NCBI GenBank assembly: GCA_037783415.1 | Contig: JAZGTN010000059.1 | Coordinates: 5,146,001-5,210,000, forward strand | Length of the DNA: 64,000 bases | Source of the DNA: Leptasterias polaris | Lineage: Eukaryota; Echinodermata; Asteroidea; Forcipulatida; Asteriidae | Direction of reading: 5' to 3' | In this document: piece after piece, positions 31,736 to 43,999 of the stretch | Layout: each line of letters begins with the position of its first letter | Numbering within the stretch: the stretch's first letter is position 1 | Notes under the pieces: generated by a model | What the model was told of the DNA's origin: nothing | Seen by the model: only the letters and a program-made list of their open reading frames with translations | Database searches by the model: none | Translations under genes and position numbers: made by a program

Positions 31736-33458
31736 CAGTCGTTTGACCAGTTCCGGATCACTTTTTTAAACAAACAAAAGTCGATCAGTTTACCTACACA
31801 TGTCATAACATTCACCAAGTATCCATTGGCAAAAAATAAGTAATACTTTTGAAGTGGCTTCGAGAAAAGTATCGTCACCCGTTTGACCAGTTCCGGATCG
31901 GTTGAATCTATTCCGAATCAGTAGCACGCCCTCTATTGCAAACCAATACTCCCAATCCCATTCATAAAACTGAAAACACATGCAACGTTATCGACGGCTG
32001 TTGGATGAATTACATGTAGTTTTACATTCCTTGAAATATAAAAATGCACGCTTCCAGTGCAACTTAAATTACAAACTTTCTACAACAGCCGTATGATTTT
32101 AACTAACCGAGTGCGCCCCCATTTAACATACCAACATATTGAGTGATCCGGAACTGGGCAAAGGCACGATGCCTCCCAACAAACGATTTCGGTAATTTTA
32201 TCTCATAAATAAACAAAAACGTCTGCTCAGTATTTATGGGAAATATGTTTTACACATTCTTATACACCTATCAATTGTATGACGCACTATCAGACCCCCG
32301 GGGATGGTGCGTCAAGTTTGCGTCTTTACTCTCGGAAAAAGTGACTGTGGGTCCAATAGTGGTCAGTCAAAAAAATCTTCGAGCGGTGTGTCGAAGTACG
32401 TCATGGTCCATTTATTTTGTTTATTTAGTGGAGAATAAAAATGCACCTATACCCTCCCCGCCTGTGTAAAATGATGTTGGTATTATTTTGTTAACATTTA
32501 TGTTGCCCAAGGGTCGGGAATTTACCGCCAGAAAGTCAACGATCACCACATGCCAGCTGAGACGGCCGTTTATTTTCCACACTGCACATAGCAAGCCTTT
32601 TGCCCAAGCCCAATACACATGTGCATCATGGCGTGGTGGTTTTGTCATCCTCGGCCCCGTGGTATATTATATCTCTCACATGCACGATACTGGGGGTCAA
32701 TCGTCGAGTCATGGATGGATACGAAGATGCATTATTTAGCTGGCCCTCTCTATTATTTCGTGTGTTTGATAGCTAGTGCGTTGGGAACCGCACGTCTCGA
32801 AGATCAAGTAGTACATTCTCGCCTCGTGCATACACTTGCCATGTATTTTCAGCATGTGTGCCGGGAAACTCGTACATACAAGGTTGAAATACTTCGTATT
32901 CACTGCGCGTGCATCGTTTGCAGCATAGCAAGCGATTATGTGCGTCGATTTGTCCGTCGGTGGTGCGTTGCTATCCGCGAAAGGTTGAGTCAAAAAAACG
33001 TTTGGAAGACCGTCCAAATCTGCAACAAGTGTGTCAATTTTTTGACTCATGGTGGGTCTTTGGACACGCAAATCCGTCCCCACATATGGACAGTGACGCA
33101 CCATCCCCGGGGGTCTGATAGTGCGTCATACAATTGATAGGTGTATTACCATTTTACATAAATGCTATTCGCCCTGGCATTCAATTTTGAAAGGTGAGAA
33201 GTTTTAACAGCGTTTTTCAACCAACAATTTGGGGGGTAAATAATGATCATTATCGCCGACAAACTTCAGAAAAATTACCATAATTTATCTGTCGATGATG
33301 TTTGTCACCTTATACCTTGGGTTTGTTGGTTTATTGGATGTTATTCTTCACATGTATCAACAGGAATTGGTAATGTGAGAAGTAATTTAATTATGTGGTT
33401 GTTGCAAAGTTTAAGTGATCCGGAACTGGTCAATGATCCGGAACTGGTCAAACAACTG
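31736..33458. mobile_element. TA-flanked TIR element (Tc1/mariner-like, non-autonomous)
   Basis: The ends are CAGTCGTTTGACCAG and its complement CTGGTCAAACAACTG, each flanked by TA (31734-31735 and 33459-33460). The end motif 'tttgaccagttccggatc' occurs five times: at about 31741 and 31880 forward, and at about 32142, 33417 and 33434 reverse. These could be transposase-binding repeats. No transposase ORF is present. Confidence 0.65.
32262..33146. mobile_element. Nested 885-bp TIR element
   Basis: The 52-bp inverted repeats appear perfect ('atacacctatcaattgta', 'tgacgcactatcagac', then 'ccccggggatggtgcgtca'). The interior contains unsupported ORFs on both strands (172 and 122 codons) without recognisable motifs. 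A TA flank is possible. It sits inside the 31736-33458 element. Confidence 0.8.
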
Positions 33459-33767
33459 TATCTCATTTGAGTAAATAAGATTGCCATTTAAATTTCATAC
33501 GGACTAAAAATATGGCAATTGGATATGACAACATTTTCTTCCAGTTTCTTAAAGATTTTCAAACGAAAATGCCCTTTGCAAAATAAAAAATGCATTGCCC
33601 TCTCCAAAGATTAAAATTACAAGCCTGGAATGTGAACATTGGGTAGGCTACTGCAAAAAGTGCCAGCGCTGCACGCGCACGCACAATTTACAATACAAGT
33701 TAGAGCATCCTTCAGTCATGTCAGTTCAACATGTTCAAGTTTGTTAAAGTTTACATTTTCTTCTTAA

Positions 33768-35015
33768 GGTAGGGAGATCAGCAGATCGGCGTTTTGCACG
33801 ATCCTATCTGTTAGCGTGTGAAAACTCGAAGAAAGAAATGGACTGAAAAAACATCATTTTGAAATATTTTACCTTCTTTAAAAGACTGTGTGGCAGCCAA
33901 GAAGTTGCTTTTTCAATATATCATATTTTTTGAATGAAATCTGTGGTAAAACACCTTAATTCTTTTCTCGAAATACGGCCAGTTGGAGAGCTAGTCGTTC
34001 GCGGTTTTCCTGGAAGTCGCCATTATTTTAATTTTTTTTTCAGAGCGACCCTCGTACTCTCTAACGTCAGTTCCTCACCAGTAGAGGGCGCAATCATTCA
34101 ATTGACTGTGTGGATCAAATTCTCGAGAGTCAATGCTAACGAATGATACCAAATATTCCATATTTTCTTTTTTATTTTCTCAGGGAAATTGATTACTTTA
34201 TAAATCGAAGACTTTTAGCAACATTTTTTCATAATTTTTTTTGTTAAAAACGTCCAAATAGATAATTTTGGAGGGCAAAAAAGGTAGGAAAAACTAGTAT
34301 TTTCTGAAAGATTAAAGTGTTGTGATTGTTTTGCACTGCTTCTCTGTTGCATGGGTATTTGCGGTAAGCTGCGAATTTCAATTTTATAAAAGTGTTCATT
34401 TTCAGAATTCCAGAAATTTTACTTAGGAATTCTAACATCTTTGATTCTTGATAAATGTTTGATTATAAATATTACTTCATTATTAATTTGTGATTCTCTC
34501 ATTCTCTGCCAAATTTTAAGATATCAATGTCATTTGAAAACCATGTAGGCCTATTCCTTTTTTTTAAAAGCTTTCCAGTGATATTAAATTTATTGGGGTG
34601 CAGATATCTGATGTGAAAGTTTCAAGGAGTAAATGCGCACTGCACTCTCAAAATTTACACTTACAGGACAGAATGCTGGAAAAATAATACTAAAAATTAC
34701 ATAACTCGGCCAATTTTTAAGATTTCAAGCTGATTTAAACACTAGATTTACAAGCTTTCCAGTGATATTAAATTTATTGGGGTGCAGATATCTGATTTGT
34801 GAAAGTTTCAAGGATAATTGTAAATACGCATTGCACTCTCAAAATTTACAGAACAGAATGCCGGAAAAATAATACTAAAAATTACATAACTCGGCCAAAT
34901 TTTAAGATATCAAGCTGATTTAAACACTATTGTATTTCTTTTTTTACAAGCTTTCCAGTGATACCAATTTTATGGGGATGCAGTAGAAAAGTATCATTTG
35001 TGCCGATCTCCCTAC
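33768..35015. mobile_element. TTAA-flanked 1.25-kb non-autonomous element
   Basis: TTAA lies at 33764-33767 and 35016-35019. The inner ends are 'ggtagggagatc' and 'gatctccctac', an inverted pair. The interior has no transposase. Its right third is the tandem repeat at 34567-34995. A piggyBac/Kolobok-type origin is inferred only from the target site. Confidence 0.6.
34567..34995. repeat. About 190-bp tandem repeat, 2.3 copies
   Basis: Units start at about 34567, 34750 and 34947 with 'caagctttccagtgata'. They share 'ttggggtgcagatatctga' and 'aattacataactcggcca'. Spacings are about 183 and 197 bp and copies are diverged. Confidence 0.8.
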
Positions 35016-35019
35016 TTAA

Positions 35020-36019
35020 GGTGTTCGTGGTCGGTAAACAATTGTAGAGGCTAAAATTCCGCAGGGAGCCACCACTCTAGCTCCCACAATTTGGTTAAGT
35101 TCCAACCCCGTATAGTTTTACACAATGGTGTCTGACCACCGAAAGTCGCTGGACTCAGTGTGTGAAGTGCGCGGGTATCAACCACCGCCCCCCCCCCGGG
35201 GGCAGACGACTTTCCGGACTGAACGACCAAGTCAACACAATGTGGCTTTTTAACTTGGCGCATTGTGGCGAAAACACCCCCGAATTTCTTCATAAAACGG
35301 GAATGAAAATCCTTTTTATCATTTCAATTCTCAATTCTCAAATTTACAACTTACCATCGTACTTTGTGAGTAGTTTACCCTCGGAACTGCGGTGAAAACC
35401 TGACTTTTTTGGAGCAAACCTAAGAGTCTTTTCTAAGTCGCAATTTTGTCTTCGAAGAAAATGCACGGCATGCAAGACCACACGCACTGATCCTCCACCA
35501 CGCCACCCGGCTTTCTTATTTGCATAACAAAGGAATATTACCTTATTTGGGCATAACATTGCTCGATACGTTACCATTTTTTTGAAGGGGGTGATTTACT
35601 CACAAATAATTACATGAGGTGCACTCGTAAATTATTAAACCAGAGTTTTCATGCGGGACTCTGATTGAATGGAAGATTTGATTTTTCTGAAGAGACCAAT
35701 AATGTCCCTTGAAGAGAATGGAAGACATGATTAAAAGAGTGTTCAAAGATTTTTGTCTCGAGGTATTGAGCATTAGTTAATCAATACTGCCCAAACGATA
35801 ATTAACACATCTTATGCGTGACCAAAAATTTGGGAACACTGTTTTTGTATAGGGGTAGTGAGAAATTAAAAGTTTATCACTAAAATTGTTGTGAACAAGT
35901 AGGCCTAAATCCCCTTCTTTTCTAAGATTTATAAAAATTCTAATTCTGAACTTAAACTTGTCAAATAACAATGTGAATTATACAGTCAAAAGTGTAGTTA
36001 TTATAATGTTTACCCTAGT
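35020..36019. other. Non-coding, no gene seen
   Basis: 35060-35240 is GC-richer, with a C run at 35186-35199, but no supported ORF or splice context was found. Confidence 0.4.
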
Positions 36020-37062
36020 TTGAATGATGTCATCACTTTTGTGCAAGTGGTCCACATAGACTGGTCCCCAGTCTTCATTCGCAAGGAGCTGAGACTCGAA
36101 GTAGCAGCTGCGGTCCAAACAGCCCCGCCCACAAATCATACGGCTGTTGTTACCTCAACACTAAGAAACTACATCAAACACAAGACACAGCCTTCCCTTG
36201 AACCGTATCTATTGGACAAACTTAACTTCGCTGGGTGCAACTTGAAATTTAAGGCAAGATCAAACGTGCTGAACCTGGAAGGTAGAAAGATAGCTTGGTC
36301 GAACGAATATAATGGGATTTGTAAACTATGTAATAAAGATAAGCAAGAAACAATCGAACACTTCATGTTTGAGTGCACCAAATTGGCCATAATAAGAGAC
36401 ACTTCTTTTAACATGTTAAAAAATAATCTACTAAATAATGGATGGGACAATATGTGGCAACTCTTTATAAATGGCAACATAGATATAAAACGTCATCTAA
36501 TGTTAGATAATATCTTCCAGGATAATAACGAGATAGGTCGTATACTTGACCAAGGATGCAAACAATTTTTATTATGTGCATGGAAAGCTAGGACGGAATT
36601 ATATAACAATATCACAGACTAGTTATGTACAATTTAAATGATACGACTGGATATAATATTATACTGATCATTAAGTTATATAAGCTGCAGTACTAGTTCT
36701 GGAAAATCAACAACAGCGCTAATTAATTAATTCCCTGTATTCTTTATACATTGTGTCTTACATTGCATGTATATATTACATTGCATTATTATTATTTTTT
36801 TTTTTTTGTATTGCTTCGATATTCTGTATGTCTAAATGTTATGTATGTGTTCAAACTATGTACCTACGGGTATACAGACATGTATATGTATTTCTGCGAT
36901 GTTAATTATGTCTACTACATGCACTGTACTTTTGTATTCTAAATCGTTTATACAGCATATTTGTAACTTGAATAATTTGTATATGGACGCACCACCTATA
37001 TACTTGTAGTGTTGGGTGTGTGCCACTGTTTTAAAAGTGAGTGCCAATAAATAAATAAAAAC
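36020..37062 (+). mobile_element. 3' fragment of a LINE
   Basis: A C-terminal RT-downstream coding segment (to 36622) is followed by about 420 bp of AT-rich 3' UTR and an 'aataaataaataaaaa' tail at about 37047. No target duplication was identified and the 5' break is approximate. Confidence 0.65.
36044..36622 (+). CDS. LINE ORF2 C-terminal fragment with zinc-knuckle-like motif
   Basis: The open frame contains KFKARSNVLNLEGRK, then CKLCNKDKQETIEHFMFEC, a C-x2-C-...-H-x4-C arrangement typical of the region after the RT domain in several non-LTR clades. No RT catalytic motif is present, so this is a 5'-truncated copy. The ATG at 36020 is not meaningful. This element is unrelated in sequence to the ORF at 21692-24412. 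Confidence 0.65.
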   Translation, partial: QVVHIDWSPVFIRKELRLEVAAAVQTAPPTNHTAVVTSTLRNYIKHKTQPSLEPYLLDKLNFAGCNLKFKARSNVLNLEGRKIAWSNEYNGICKLCNKDKQETIEHFMFECTKLAIIRDTSFNMLKNNLLNNGWDNMWQLFINGNIDIKRHLMLDNIFQDNNEIGRILDQGCKQFLLCAWKARTELYNNITD

Positions 37063-37173
37063 CTCTCTTGAGGGCGGTACAATACGGTCATTTTAAAATT
37101 TTGTTTACATTTACAAGTCTGTACCCTTAATAATATGCATACTCTTGCTAAGCTATATTAACATTTAAGAAGT

Positions 37174-37306
37174 ATGGCAGAAATACCGCTGGATCGAGAG
37201 AAGAATTTCTTGGAGAACCAAGACAACACAACAATTGCGAAAGATGTACCCTTTCAGGCTTCACCTATTCAATTCAGGAAGTTCAACTGCCTAATTAAGA
37301 ATAAGA
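37174..37306 (+). CDS. Candidate first exon, unrecognised
   Basis: The ATG at 37174 opens MAEIPLDREKNFLENQ, then KDVPFQASPIQFRKFNC, and ends at a donor-like 'aaga|gtaaga' (37307). The composition is protein-like. Its end phase does not fit the exon at 37900 directly, so an intermediate exon or a different donor would be needed. Confidence 0.35.
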
Positions 37307-37370
37307 GTAAGACATTAGTAATAATAGTAACTATCAGTCACCCACCGTTGTCTTGAATGATAAAGATAAA

Positions 37371-37410
37371 CTAATGCCAGCAACACGATCTGTGTTGCTG
37401 GCATAGTTTA
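37371..37410. repeat. Short inverted repeat
   Basis: 'atgccagcaacac' and 'gtgttgctggcat' form a 13-bp-arm hairpin with a loop of about 7 bases. Confidence 0.8.
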
Positions 37411-37589
37411 TATTTCATTTCAAGTATCATTGCGTGATGAGCACATAAGCACATAAGGCACATAATAAATAGTGGAAGGCTAAGCCTATACAGTATGTAA
37501 ACTATAGACATAGTGATTTTCATTCTCATCTTCATCTTCATTGATTTAGTCAGCAAAATATCGTTCAATACATCTCACTAACTTGTAGT

Positions 37590-37815
37590 CAACCCTCCTA
37601 CTGTCTGACCAATAACTATCATCTGACTGTGGTTTTGATAACTATCAATATGTCATCATGTGGTAAATGCATTAATATGAATCATACAGTTCTGTTCAGT
37701 TCAGTCCTCAATGATAATCTCAGTTGTGCTAGCATACAAAACCTGTTCAGAGGCGTCTCTGGTTCTTCAACTCACTGGAACTGGAAGTGGTAAATAATAC
37801 CAAGAGAAAGATGAT
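37590..37815. mobile_element. MITE family 'ccctcctactgtctgacca', diverged copy
   Basis: It starts 'tcaaccctcctactgtctga' and ends near 'aataataccaagag', as in the complete copy at 61208-61368. Other partial copies lie at about 38540-38650 and 38650-38875. Confidence 0.5.
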
Positions 37816-37899
37816 TTTTTAAAGGTCCTAAACGAAATCTTAAAATCCAAACAGCTGATTTGTGTATATTAAAGATCTTGTTTGTTTTTATATTTTTAG

Positions 37900-38044
37900 G
37901 AGGAGCAGATGTCAAAAAACCCTGATCAGCCATGAGTTGTTTAACATGACAGGAAATGATGTCAGGAATGTGGATGGTCTGTCATTTCAAGATGTCCACA
38001 CCAAGAAGATTCAAGAGATCCTAAACACCATTGGAGACAACTAG
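37900..38044 (+). CDS. Candidate terminal exon, unrecognised
   Basis: A strong acceptor ('tttttatatttttag') is followed by an open frame RRSRCQKTLISHELFNMTG, NDVRNVDGLSFQDVHTKK and IQEILNTIGDN, then a TAG. The composition and acceptor favour a real last exon of a host gene. It uses phase 2 at its start. I do not recognise the family. The nearest upstream candidate on this strand is 37174-37306. Confidence 0.5.
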
Positions 38045-40966
38045 AAGATGATAATTAGCCAGTGGCATAATCTAAGCAGAGTAAATTGTATCCATAAAAT
38101 ATGATTATATTTGGACGATATAAGAACTAATTCTTGCAGATAACAAACATACATTTTATAATTGGAGGTGGATGCTTAGATTATAATATTTATATTACCA
38201 ATTCAAGTTTATTGGAAGTGTCTGGTTTCACAGGATTGCCGGATAGACACCAATAAAGATTGTCAGGTTTCATGGGAGAATTAGGTTAAGTTACATGAGT
38301 AGTGCTGGAATTAGTGGGTACCAGTGCAACGCATTGTGTTACATGCTCAAGCTGATTGTGTCAAGTGCAATATAATGTATTTTCTTAACAAATATAATTT
38401 CTGTTACATCTTTGAACCGCCTACATGTCATTCTGTCTGATCCTTCAACACAATGCAGTGTGGTTTTGAATGGTAGTAAAACTTAAGAAGCATACACAAC
38501 GCCGCCGCCCCCCCCCCATATGATACTATGTGGTGAATGCATACACAGTACAGTCACTCACTGACCATTCAATATCATCCACTGTGGTTTTGAATGGTGG
38601 ATGCATTATGCCTGCCTATAATGTAATATCATGTGGTGAATGCATCTACAGTAGAATCAACCCTCCTACTGTCTGACCATTCAATATCATCCACTGTTGT
38701 TTTGAACAGTACATGTAGATAATATTTACAATGCCATTCTGTGATATGATACCATTTCATGCATTTGTCTACACAGTAAACACAAAAGTGTACACAGCTG
38801 AACAGTTTTGAATGCTTGAATAACTCACTGCAGAGGAGAATGCTACCAAAAATTGGAGGGTTACATTTCTAATTTCTTTTAAACAATAATCAGCTGAAGT
38901 AAAGTGAGTTTTAAACCTAATTTCTTAAACTCATTTTAGCTAAATAATCTTGTTTACCTTTTTGAATGCCTGTTTAAACAATTATGTAAAGACAGGTTTC
39001 CAATTATCAAGTTACATAATAGTCGCAGACTTGACACAAAGAATTCAACCAACTAATAGCTTTAGTTTACAGTTTTTAATTTGCAAATCACCGATGACTG
39101 CTTGTTCTTTCTGTTGTAACTCATCAATAATACCATACAGTATGCACGCAAATCATTGTCCAAAAACGCACAATAAATTTATAAAAAATTTGACGGTACT
39201 ATTGGAATGAATGACTTCTTTTTCAGTAAATGTTTTCTACACTCATTGAATAAAATACATGACATTCTTGGCACATTTATGGTTAAATAGTCATCCATTT
39301 AGCAAGAACTGACTGAAAATGGCACAGGAATTAGCCACTCTGGTCACAAACTTACACCAATCTTGATAATCGTAATCATACATAAAAACTGATGACAAAC
39401 ATTGGGTTCTCCCCAGTTCTATTTGTTTCAATAGTTATTGACACAAACAACTTATTATCTTTGACTTAATCATTAAAACTAAATCATTTTCGTTTTTTCT
39501 TTATTTTCTTGCAACTTCGATGACCGATTCAGCCCAAATTTTCACAGGTTTGTTATTTTATGCATATGTTGGGATACACCGAGTGACAATACTGGTCTTT
39601 GATAATTACCAAACATGTTCAGTGCCTTTAAATTGTCAAATTGGTAGTAAGTTTGTTTTCAAGTATTAAAAGTATTAAAAGTATTAACAATTCTTTATGT
39701 GATAATAGTGGTAACGCTTTTGGTCTTAAAGCGGAAGTCCTAAATTTTAGTTTTTATGTGCCTTATACTTCGTGGTTTAATTATCATTAGAACAATTGTA
39801 TAGTTTTCTAATGATAGAATGGTAAAGCGGAACACAGTTGCTAGCTTACATGTAGAGATGTGTAACTCCAAAGTCATCGTCAAAGAATCAAACCATTTTT
39901 ATTATAATATATATATTTTTTTTAAAGAGAGAGACAAATAAAAATGCTATTTGATGAGCTGACTAACCAAGTATTGACAAGAAGTGCCTGGGTTTTGGTG
40001 TGGAGTGTCACAAAATGTAACCAAGACTATATGGATATCAAAAAACAGTTGATGGTCAACTACGAGTGTTATCACGGCAAAGATGGATTGATTCTGATTT
40101 CTTGAATAATCTAAAATGCATGTAAATATGTTATAATCAATGTCATATCAACTCTGAAATTTGATCAAAACAATCGCCTAATATGGTAACAATTATTTAA
40201 AATAAAGATTTTACATTTTCTGATGGCAGCATTGTCAACCTTGGCTCTCAACCAATCATTGTAAAGATTTGTGGAGAACATTCATTTGGGTGAAGGCAAC
40301 CGGTCTGGTGAAGGCCACTGGTAAAGGCTACCACTGAATGGCAAAAACTTCGCAAAAGAAATGTCTATTAGTTAGATAGCGTGTTTTTAAAAAAGAAACA
40401 AAGTGGCTGCTTAGAGGTAAACATTACACAGGCAAAAAGATTGAAACAGTTTGGCATGTCACACACTTGACTTGATTCCAATAGAAATTTAGTATGGATA
40501 TGGAATAAACGGTTAATTTTTCAGGGGGCGAAAAATGCTGATTTCAAAAGCAACTTTTCACTAATGACCCAAAGACATCTCATTAACCAAAACAAGATAA
40601 TGTGTTTGGTGAAAATGAGGCTGTTGGATACAGCATCTTAACCCATTTGTTTATTTAAGGAATAAATGTTATAACTTAAAGACGTTATCAACACAACATA
40701 ACAAGTGTTTCGATTTTGTTTAATAACTCCTACTGTTTTTACCAAATTAGTCAGAAGATCATGAAAACTCAAACATCAACTAAAATGTTCTGAACAGAAA
40801 TTTAACTTTGCAGAGAAAATAATAATCGCACTGTTAAATATTAATATACATTCAACACACAGAGGTGATTTGCCTTTTGAAAACAAAGTAAAAGGCAAGA
40901 GAATGCTTTACATTATCAGACAGGTATAGACAAGACAGCAGCAAGATTCTTAGCTTTCAAAACGGC
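38045..40966. other. Non-coding with MITE fragments, no gene seen
   Basis: 38500-38875 holds pieces of the 'ccattcaatatcatccactg' MITE family. The rest is AT-rich and without splice-bounded ORFs. 39650-39690 has a short 'agtattaaa' tandem run. Confidence 0.4.
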
Positions 40967-41161
40967 TGGACCCAATTTCATACAGCTGCTTAAACACAAA
41001 AATACGCTAAGCACAGCAAAAATATGCTTACCAGAATAAGGTTAACAGCCAAAATAACAACTTCATAAGTACCATCTGTGACTGGTATCCTGCTCCTTTT
41101 TGCTCAGCAGAGAAATGTTAAGCAATACTTTTTGCTTAAGCAGCTCTATCAAGTTGGGTCC
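40967..41161. mobile_element. Foldback MITE of the 'gctaagca' family
   Basis: The ends are 'ggacccaatttcata' and 'tcaagttgggtcc', with further inner pairing 'cagctgcttaa' and 'ttaagcagctc', over 195 bp. The same element occurs at about 10535-10740, 11740-11945, 15675-15858, 52935-53130, 53855-54020 and 57228-57410, making seven copies in the window. Confidence 0.7.
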
Positions 41162-41856
41162 AGATTGTTTCAGGACTTTATGAACAATTCATTTCAAAAT
41201 TGGCACAAATTGAAAAAAGATTCATCTTTGGTGAAATACATACAGAGATTTGTTTTGAGTCTTGCTAGTTTTGGATTTAGACTTTCTATTTAAAAGTTTC
41301 TTCAGAGAAATGTTAGTGCGTAGATAGACCTTTCATTATTAATCAGATATAATTTTTGGCATTCTGATTTTGATCAATAGTAATAAAACACAAAAATTGG
41401 GACGTACAACCATTTTACTGTTTAAAAATAATAACTAGTTAACAAAAAGTCTACTCGATTACTATTTGCAGGAAAGACAAAAAGAAATTACTAGCAACTG
41501 TAACATAACTTTGTAATTAACAATTAAAGAATGATACAATTTCTTCTGGGCATATTTAACTTGGTACTATCCATCAAGCTTTCTCATAACAATTAGGTGA
41601 GAGGAACTCGCTTGTTTGACCCATGTTTGACTCATACATGTACATGTACATGTAGCAGCCTATGAAATCACATGTTTACAAAAGAGACACAGAGCCTGGA
41701 ATTCCAGCAGGCAGAATTTCTCACACAGCTCAGTGAATGACAACATGCAGATTGCACCTTGAAATTTCTATCAACTTTTGATATGAAGAAGTAGAGTACT
41801 GTACATTTCAAAAATTGTCTAGTTGTTAAATTTACAATTCTTGATTTCAAGCTTGA
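41162..41856. other. Non-coding, no gene seen
   Basis: AT-rich. A 'tacatg' microsatellite lies at about 41635-41655. Confidence 0.4.
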
Positions 41857-42790
41857 TCCAACACTTACCAAAATTACCAATTCAATTTTCCCAATTGGAC
41901 CCAATTGGATTTTTTCCATGTTGTGTTTTGGCACAAAACCAATTGAATCCAATTGGACTCAGTTGGATTCAGTTTGATTTTTTTCCAACTGGACCCAATT
42001 GGATATTTTCCAATTACACCCAATTGGTCTCAATTGGAATTTTTCCAACTAGACCAATTGGATATTTTCCAATTACACCCAATGGGTCTCAATTGGACTT
42101 TTTTCCAACTAGACCCAATTGGACATTTTCCAATTACACCCAATTGGTATTAATTGGACTTTAATTGGTCAGTTTCCAACAAGGCCCAATTTGAACTAAT
42201 TGGACTTTTTCAACAGAAAAATTTGTCCCAATCGGACTTTTCATAACTACATCCAATTGGACCCAATTTGAGATAATTTATTTCCCGATTGGAGTTTTTA
42301 CCCAATGGTCTAGCAGCCGATTGGTCTGACAGCTCAATTGTCCGACAGATCGTTACTGATCATTGGACCACTGAGGGGTGGAACAAAAGTTTATACCCTT
42401 TGGACCGAGTCCAAAAGCTTATGGGGACAATAACCCACCCCACTCGAGGGATGTAAACCAGTGCAATTAACTAATTATAAATCCAGTTGGTACACACATT
42501 GGAATATTTGTTTTTATTTTTTATTCCAATTGGACCCTGTTGGGAAATAAAATTTCCAATTGGAATTATATTAGAAGGTGAAATTTCCAATTGGTAGAAA
42601 CAAATTCCAACTAATTCCAATTCAATTAAACCAAGCCAACTGAGTCCAATTGGATTTCCAATTGGACTGAGTTGGTCTAAGATTTTATTCCAATTGGAAA
42701 GTCAGTAGGCCTATCCAATATAAACCAACTAACACCAACTCAAATCCAACTCAATCCAATTCATTCCAACTGGATATCCAATTTGGTAAG
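41857..42790. repeat. CCAATTGG-rich foldback array
   Basis: About 15 exact copies of the self-complementary octamer CCAATTGG, plus many near matches, lie in 0.93 kb. The left half has a loose 60-bp period ('ggatattttccaattacac' three times). The outer ends pair as 'cttaccaaa' and 'tttggtaag', so the whole may be a TIR element whose interior has been amplified. ORFs here are by-products. Confidence 0.75.
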
Positions 42791-43527
42791 GGAAAACTCA
42801 ACACCTTCTCTTTCGTACCTTGCCTGCTAAGAAAGGCCCTGGCCTGTTTTTGTAAGCAAAGTTGAAAAAAGCAGCATTATCAGCAGAAAGTCAAATGGTT
42901 ATGACTCAATGCACCATTGATGGCTGCAAGATGGCGGCTGTGGCTGTTGCTTCAATGCATGTTATGGTGAGCCAGCCACAGCCGCTAAACCTGAAACAAC
43001 CACATCCTTGTAAATCAACGTAATTGGCTTATTGGAATACATACAAATACTGTTTAAAAGAGTTTGTTAATCAAACAGGAATATTGTCACAGAAGCAATT
43101 GTATGCACAATTCATGTAAATTTGTACCGATCCTCCTGAGAAATATTTTCCTTTAATAAGCTCCAAGTCTTGAGAAAATTGTCCATTAAATAGCCTATGT
43201 AACTTGTATAGTTAAAAATATGTCACTATTATTTGCTTTCTCAAACTTTGATCAAATGTAATTGTTTTGATATATTTCTGGATAATTGGGGACGAAAAGG
43301 CTTTTGTAAAAACTAATCTTACTCCATTGCTTTTTGCATATCTGACTTACATAATTTACACATAGCAATATATTTGATGATCACAGCTCATTTGCTCACA
43401 ACAAAGCACTCATTGATTTAAAAATTTCAAATTTGATTTCAGATTTGGCATTTGTAATGAAACAATCATGGATGAGAAATTGCAACAATTCATTAACTTT
43501 TTCTTTGATCTGAATGTCTACATAATT
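42791..43527. other. Non-coding, no gene seen
   Basis: 42915-42990 has a small imperfect inverted repeat ('gcggctgtggct', 'agccacagccgc'). Confidence 0.4.
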
Positions 43528-43695
43528 GACCTTATGCATTGACGTCAACAAGCCGCTATATTAGCGGTAAACTGATTACGAAACAATGGAAACGCGCTGA
43601 TTTGTACGCGCAGCGCACAGGACTGACCAATGAACATCTTCCTTTTGACCTCTAGGCGAGGCGCCCTACTCAAATGACGTCATATGCATAAGGTC
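43528..43695. mobile_element. 168-bp MITE
   Basis: The ends are 'gaccttatgcattgacgtca' and 'tgacgtcatatgcataaggtc', an inverted pair of about 20 bp with a one-base difference. Each end carries a CRE-like TGACGTCA. No ORF is present. Confidence 0.75.
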
Positions 43696-43699
43696 TATA

Positions 43700-43998
43700 C
43701 AGAACGAAAATCCTTCACTGATTCCAAAATCACAACTGACATACTTCACTGCATGGTTTACACAATTTGTAGTAACTATTACACTTTACAGTGACAAAAG
43801 CTGTAGTAACCATTGATACATTATAAGCAAAGCCGGCACAACCAAAGTTGCAGTAAGCATCCTTACACTGATGACTACAGTAAATAAACATGTACATATG
43901 TAGATACAGTAACCACAGCTGTAGTAAGCTTAGTTAAAACAATACATGTATGTACACAACAGTAACTACAGCTGTTGTATTTCAATTAACTGTGGTAA
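43700..43998. repeat. Degenerate 'acagctgtagtaa' repeat
   Basis: The word recurs in variants at about 43798, 43845, 43915 and 43965, linked by 'cagtaac'. No gene is seen. Confidence 0.4.
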
Positions 43999-43999
43999 C

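Noticed and set aside
32619..33137. 172- and 122-codon ORFs in the nested TIR element
   Set aside because: They overlap each other on opposite strands, run into the TIR and show no motif.
41823..42164. ORFs rich in PIGYFPITP-like repeats
   Set aside because: They translate the CCAATTGG array; no codon-level constraint is visible.
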